NCBI GenBank assembly: GCA_910576855.1
Contig: CAJTJP010000013.1
Span: 1 to 64,000, forward strand
Source of the DNA: Erysipelotrichales bacterium
GTDB taxonomy: Bacteria > Bacillota_I > Bacilli_A > Erysipelotrichales > Erysipelotrichaceae
Reading direction: 5' to 3'
DNA length: 64,000 nucleotides
Below, piece after piece: positions 60,612 to 64,000 of this stretch (position 1 is the first letter of the stretch; every line of letters starts with the position of its first letter). Below the pieces are notes generated by a model. That model was not told the origin of the DNA, did not search any database, and saw only the letters and a list, made by a program, of their open reading frames with translations. Both the position numbers and the translations under genes were made by a program.

Positions 60612-61226
60612 TTAATTTAAAAACGGATTATGAAGCAGCTCCTCTTGAAGCGTAGTCGTAGGACCGTGTCCCGGGTAGATCTTTAAATTCGCATCCATTT
60701 GTTTGATTTTCTGCAGTGTTTGAACCATCTTTGGATTAGAACCCGTAATCAAATCGGTTCTGCCGATGCTGCCTTGAAACAGGACATCACCGCAGATCAT
60801 ATTTCCTTCCCAGATCATTAAGGAGCTTCCCTCACTATGTCCCGGAGCATCGATTAACTCAAAAGCGAACTCACCGATTTGATTGATTCCCGGCTCCAGT
60901 CCGATGACCTCTGTTTTTAATATGACTTCATTATCCATACCTGCCGATACGTTTAAATAGGGATTTGTTAATAGTGGGATATCAAGCGGATTCATATATA
61001 CCTTACAATCATAATACTTAGCCAAAGAATCAACACCGGCGATATGATCGAAATGTCCGTGAGTTAAATAAATTCCGTCAACGAAGCCGCCCTGCAGCTC
61101 TATCAGCTTTTGAATTTTGGGGCTTTTACTGCCCGGATCAACGATCAATACATGTCTGTTTTTCCACAACAAATAACAGTTTGCCGCATAACTGCCTAAT
61201 ACAAGGGAATCAATCTTAGTGTTCAT
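60612..61226 (-). CDS. metallo-beta-lactamase-fold hydrolase (GloB-like)
   Basis: This is a binuclear zinc hydrolase of the glyoxalase II-like MBL group, 204 aa. The metal motif HGHFDHIAG (about 56-64) provides three histidines and the aspartate; later ligands are GHSEGS (His about 131), the D of MICGDVLF and the H of YPGHG near the C-terminus. It probably hydrolyses thioesters or similar metabolites in the cytoplasm. I chose ATG 61226, six bases after GGAG, over ATG 61232. It lies downstream of rpmG but behind the rpmG terminator. Confidence 0.88.
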   Translation of the reverse strand: MNTKIDSLVLGSYAANCYLLWKNRHVLIVDPGSKSPKIQKLIELQGGFVDGIYLTHGHFDHIAGVDSLAKYYDCKVYMNPLDIPLLTNPYLNVSAGMDNEVILKTEVIGLEPGINQIGEFAFELIDAPGHSEGSSLMIWEGNMICGDVLFQGSIGRTDLITGSNPKMVQTLQKIKQMDANLKIYPGHGPTTTLQEELLHNPFLN

Positions 61227-61242
61227 GAGCATCTCCTCTCTA

Positions 61243-61267
61243 ATAAAAAAGACCTTCGGGGCCCTTT
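61243..61267 (-). terminator. intrinsic terminator of rpmG
   Basis: Minus strand AAAGGGCC pairs with GGTCTTTT (8 bp, two G-U), loop CCGAA, then more U. It begins directly after the rpmG stop. Confidence 0.8.
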
Positions 61268-61417
61268 TTATTTTTTCTCTTTATGTAAAGTTTTCTTGTT
61301 ACAACGCGGGCAAAATTTATTGATCTGCATACGTTCCGGATTTTTACGTTTATTTCGTGTTCCGATGTAGTTTTCTTCTCCACACTCCGAGCACTTGAAA
61401 GTAATACGATCTCTCAT
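61268..61417 (-). CDS. rpmG: 50S ribosomal protein L33 (zinc-binding form)
   Basis: The 49-aa protein begins [19 protein letters not shown]. It has the L33 signature and two CxxC pairs (Cys9/Cys12 and Cys36/Cys39), so it is the zinc-containing C+ type. AGGAGG precedes the ATG by seven bases. A TATAAT with extended TGC lies just upstream, and a terminator abuts the stop codon, so it is a monocistronic ribosomal gene. Bacteria often keep a second zinc-free L33 for zinc starvation; none is in this window. Confidence 0.95.
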   Translation of the reverse strand: MRDRITFKCSECGEENYIGTRNKRKNPERMQINKFCPRCNKKTLHKEKK

Positions 61418-61448
61418 GTTATACCTCCTCGTCCTTACTTGCTATAGC

Positions 61449-61457
61449 ATTATAGCA
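61449..61457 (-). promoter_or_regulatory. extended -10 promoter of rpmG
   Basis: Minus strand TGCTATAAT (61457-61449). No good -35 lies 17 bp upstream; the extended TGn may compensate. Confidence 0.5.
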
Positions 61458-61514
61458 TACAATGGTGTAAAATGCTAATATTTTTTGTTAAACTCTTATA
61501 AATACTGCTGAACC

Positions 61515-63593
61515 TTAAGGCTTTTGTTCATAATAAGCTTTAATGACCTTCGGCATGATTTCGCTCGTACAAAGATTACCACCCAGATTATTGACATTTG
61601 ATGAAGTCGGTGCAGCACAGACGAAGGCTACCTCAGGCTTTTCATAAGGCCAAAAACCGATCAGTGAGGAATTCGTTGATTCATGACCGTTGATCGTGAC
61701 CTCGGCGGTACCTGTTTTGGCCGCGACATTATGTCCGATTGTTGCCAAGGCAGAACCGCAGTGATAGCCACTGCCGACAACACATTGACGAAATCCTTCT
61801 CGTACTGTATTCAAATTTTTATTCTTATCGCTTAAGGTAGATAATACCTCCGGTTCATTGACATATATCAAGGAATCACTGTTGACTCCGAACGCACCGC
61901 TGACTAAGCGAGGCTTTACCTTTTTACCGCCGTTTGCGATCGTTGATACATACTGCAGAAGCTGAATCGGTGTATAATTGTCATACTGTCCGAAAGAGAA
62001 ATATAATAGATCACCCGCTGTTTCCCTATTGCCGGTAAACGCAAGCTGCTCGTTTGGAACATCCAAGCCGGTCAACACTCCTAAACCAAACATGGAATAA
62101 TAATTACGCATCAGCTTAAATACGGCTGCTGCATCGTCGATCAACAGCGGTCCGTTTGGAACATAGGTGCTTTTTGCCAAGCGGATAGCGATATTCACCA
62201 TATAAATATTACTTGATACACGAAGCGCATTAACGGCATCTACATTCCCATAATTGCGATAGGAAGCAATTTGCGGTGTTCCCCTAATTCGCATCGGCCC
62301 GTCAAAAATCTGTTCCTCCTTTTTGACAACGCCTTCATTCAGCCCCATAAATACGGTAGCACCCTTTACTACCGAGCCCGGCGTGTAGCCCTCAAGATAA
62401 TTGCCGCTGGCATAGTTAATAATTTCATCATCGCTTTTCAGCATTCCGCTCATTGCGTAGATTTCACCGGTATTGGGATTCATCAATGATACGAACAAAC
62501 GATCCATATCCGGTCGATTGCCCTTTCCCGCATAGGTTTTCATTGTCTTTTTAAGTATTTCATCAACCTTTTTTTGAAATTCTATATCTATCGTAAGCTG
62601 TATATCATAGCCTTTTTTTCCTGAATTGACCTCGGTAAAGATGGCATTACCGTCGGTATCGTATTTTATCGTGCTGATTTTAGATGTTCCTGATAATAAT
62701 TCCTCATACTGCTGCTCTAATCCGGATTTACCGACGCGCGAATTCATCTCATAACCTTTTGCACTGTAATACTGCATCAATTCTGACGGCAATCCCTGTT
62801 TACTGGTAGTAACCTGTCCCAATACATCACGCAGTGTATTTTTATACGGATATTCACGCTTCCATGAACTGAAATCTACGTCAAAGCCCGGATAATCAGA
62901 TTTATGTTCAGTCAAGTATGCAACCTTATCCTCGTCAACGTTTTCCATAATAACACGGGAATGAGAGCTTTGAGAATTGATTTCCATCGCATGATAAACG
63001 ACCCATGCAGCTTTTGTTGAAGCATCCATTTCTTTATTGATCATTTCCTCACTGATTCGCTCCAACTTCAGCTGATAGATTTCATCATCGCTCAGCTTCA
63101 GCTCCGCTTCGCTCAACAGATGGTTCGCTTGGTCGTTATAGCCGTTCGCATCGGTATGCAGCGTAATATAAGCGTCCTGCAGATCACGAAGCGTCAAGTC
63201 CTTTGTTGATATCTCGAACTGCTTTGCGAATTTCATCGCAAGCTCCCACTGCTCCTTTGCGGTTACATTTTCCGTCGGATAGTAAGTAATATTCATTGAG
63301 CTTACCGTTTTTACGACCTGCTTGCCGTTTCGATCGATCATCTGTCCGCGCGGTGTTGAAATCACTTGTTTTTTCATTGAGTATATATCGAGCTTGGTCG
63401 CATATTCCTCTTTTTGTCTGACTTGAATATCAATTAAGCGTCCGGCAATGCATACAAACAACAATACCGTCACGAGCGCAACAATCGTCAGTCGCTTATT
63501 GACGATTTTCTGATAATCGTTTTGTTTCTTTAATAAATCACTGCTGTGGCGCATATGCTTGGCGTCAATATCACGAAACGGATTTCTGAGCAT
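61515..63593 (-). CDS. class B penicillin-binding protein (PBP2/FtsI-like transpeptidase)
   Basis: This is a peptidoglycan DD-transpeptidase anchored by one N-terminal membrane helix (about 29-50). The dimerisation domain (about 60-330) includes TPRGQMIDRNGK and a long helical insertion; the transpeptidase domain (about 345-690) has active-site SVVK (in YTPGSVVKGAT), SSN (in RVSSNIYM) and KTG (in AAKTGTAEV). It has no C-terminal PASTA domains, which favours a PBP2-type elongation enzyme over PASTA-bearing division PBPs or SpoVD. I chose the ATG at 63593 with AGGAGG eight bases upstream. A TATAAT lies about 35 bp upstream of the ATG with a poor -35. Confidence 0.92.
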   Translation of the reverse strand: MLRNPFRDIDAKHMRHSSDLLKKQNDYQKIVNKRLTIVALVTVLLFVCIAGRLIDIQVRQKEEYATKLDIYSMKKQVISTPRGQMIDRNGKQVVKTVSSMNITYYPTENVTAKEQWELAMKFAKQFEISTKDLTLRDLQDAYITLHTDANGYNDQANHLLSEAELKLSDDEIYQLKLERISEEMINKEMDASTKAAWVVYHAMEINSQSSHSRVIMENVDEDKVAYLTEHKSDYPGFDVDFSSWKREYPYKNTLRDVLGQVTTSKQGLPSELMQYYSAKGYEMNSRVGKSGLEQQYEELLSGTSKISTIKYDTDGNAIFTEVNSGKKGYDIQLTIDIEFQKKVDEILKKTMKTYAGKGNRPDMDRLFVSLMNPNTGEIYAMSGMLKSDDEIINYASGNYLEGYTPGSVVKGATVFMGLNEGVVKKEEQIFDGPMRIRGTPQIASYRNYGNVDAVNALRVSSNIYMVNIAIRLAKSTYVPNGPLLIDDAAAVFKLMRNYYSMFGLGVLTGLDVPNEQLAFTGNRETAGDLLYFSFGQYDNYTPIQLLQYVSTIANGGKKVKPRLVSGAFGVNSDSLIYVNEPEVLSTLSDKNKNLNTVREGFRQCVVGSGYHCGSALATIGHNVAAKTGTAEVTINGHESTNSSLIGFWPYEKPEVAFVCAAPTSSNVNNLGGNLCTSEIMPKVIKAYYEQKP

Positions 63594-63824
63594 ACCGAAC
63601 ACCTCCTTTGTTTTATTATTATAATACAAATCATGACTCGATTACCAGTCCCAATCCGGTTTTTATCCACATCTTTTCTATGATTCATTTCGATGCTGCC
63701 AAAGGAAGCATAAATTAACAAGGGACAGTCTGATTATAGTAAGCGTAACCATATCGGGCAAGTCAGTTGTTATGTACATTTCTCTATTTCTTAATAAAAA
63801 AGCATTTCGTTCATATGATTTTCT

Positions 63825-63854
63825 TTGCGTTTCACATAACAGATAAGTTATAAT
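63825..63854 (+). promoter_or_regulatory. sigma-A promoter of ispG
   Basis: TTGCGT (63825-63830), 18-bp spacer, TATAAT (63849-63854). The 230 bp between this and the PBP gene hold no other feature I can support. Confidence 0.6.
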
Positions 63855-63871
63855 GTAAAAGAGGTGATTTA

Positions 63872-64000
63872 ATGATCCATACACGTAATCAAACAAAATC
63901 AATGATGGTTGGAAATGCAGAGCTCGGCGGTAATTCACATGTCATTATTCAATCTATGTGCAGTACGAAAACCGAAAACACACAGGCAACGATTCAACAA
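63872..64000 (+). CDS. ispG: 4-hydroxy-3-methylbut-2-enyl diphosphate synthase (5' part)
   Basis: The first 43 codons of IspG (GcpE) run off the window edge. The start MIHTRNQTKSMMVGN, then GGNSHVIIQSMCSTKTENTQATIQQ, matches the conserved N-terminus (T-R-x-x-T-K-x-V-x-V-G and QSM-x-x-T-x-T). IspG is the iron-sulfur enzyme making HMBPP in the MEP isoprenoid pathway. GAGGTGA precedes the ATG at good spacing. It is truncated only by the window, not broken as far as visible. Confidence 0.88.
   Translation, partial: MIHTRNQTKSMMVGNAELGGNSHVIIQSMCSTKTENTQATIQQ

Overview
The window is chromosomal DNA of a low-G+C, endospore-forming Firmicute. Gene content and protein style fit the Erysipelotrichia (for example the [Clostridium] innocuum / Erysipelotrichaceae neighbourhood), but that placement is my inference; no rRNA is present to settle it. 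Spore genes (spoVAC-spoVAD-spoVAE-spoVAF, spoIVA), a TrmK-SigA-DnaG-GlyQS block, a ComG pseudopilus operon and a one-piece Firmicute-type PurF support it. There are no transposases, phage genes or CRISPR arrays.

Layout. 1-3.9 kb: a small membrane protein, then the spoVA operon behind a sigma-G-like promoter. 4-5.4 kb: scpAB (chromosome condensation). 5.5-14.8 kb: accessory genes. These are a CAP-domain surface protein, a DUF3737-patB operon under a MerR-type promoter, two MATE exporters, a lipoprotein with a textbook sigma-G promoter, an ankyrin-like protein with a WYL regulator, tRNA-Glu(CTC) and a rhodanese lipoprotein. 14.8-25 kb: a Na/Pi transporter, then the housekeeping run ybeY-dgkA-cdd-era-recO, glyQS-dnaG-sigA-trmK. 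25-29.6 kb (minus strand): zinc peptidase, HU, spoIVA with two small upstream genes, and galE.

29.9-48.4 kb: purine genes purC-purB, purF and purA, interrupted between purF and purA by a glutamine/ammonium assimilation island. The island has a divergent type III glutamine synthetase, a three-gene ferredoxin-fused glutamate synthase with asnB, and a glnA-(ANTAR regulator)-pyrG operon. A MATE exporter and an ECF-like sigma factor follow. Three promoters of the island fire straight into an intrinsic-terminator hairpin that begins 6-9 nt after the predicted start site. An RNA-binding ANTAR antiterminator is encoded in the same island, so regulation by antitermination is the natural hypothesis. 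purA has its own leader terminator with a mutually exclusive 5' hairpin.

48.5-64 kb (minus strand): Lrp-aminotransferase pair, prfC, a coiled-coil membrane protein with cmk-der-gpsA, the complete ComG operon, an MBL hydrolase, rpmG, a class B penicillin-binding protein, and the 5' end of ispG on the plus strand at the edge.

Start sites were chosen from Shine-Dalgarno (SD) spacing and promoter positions. Many longest open frames begin upstream of the predicted transcription start, so I trimmed them. All promoter, terminator and RNA-fold calls were made by eye.
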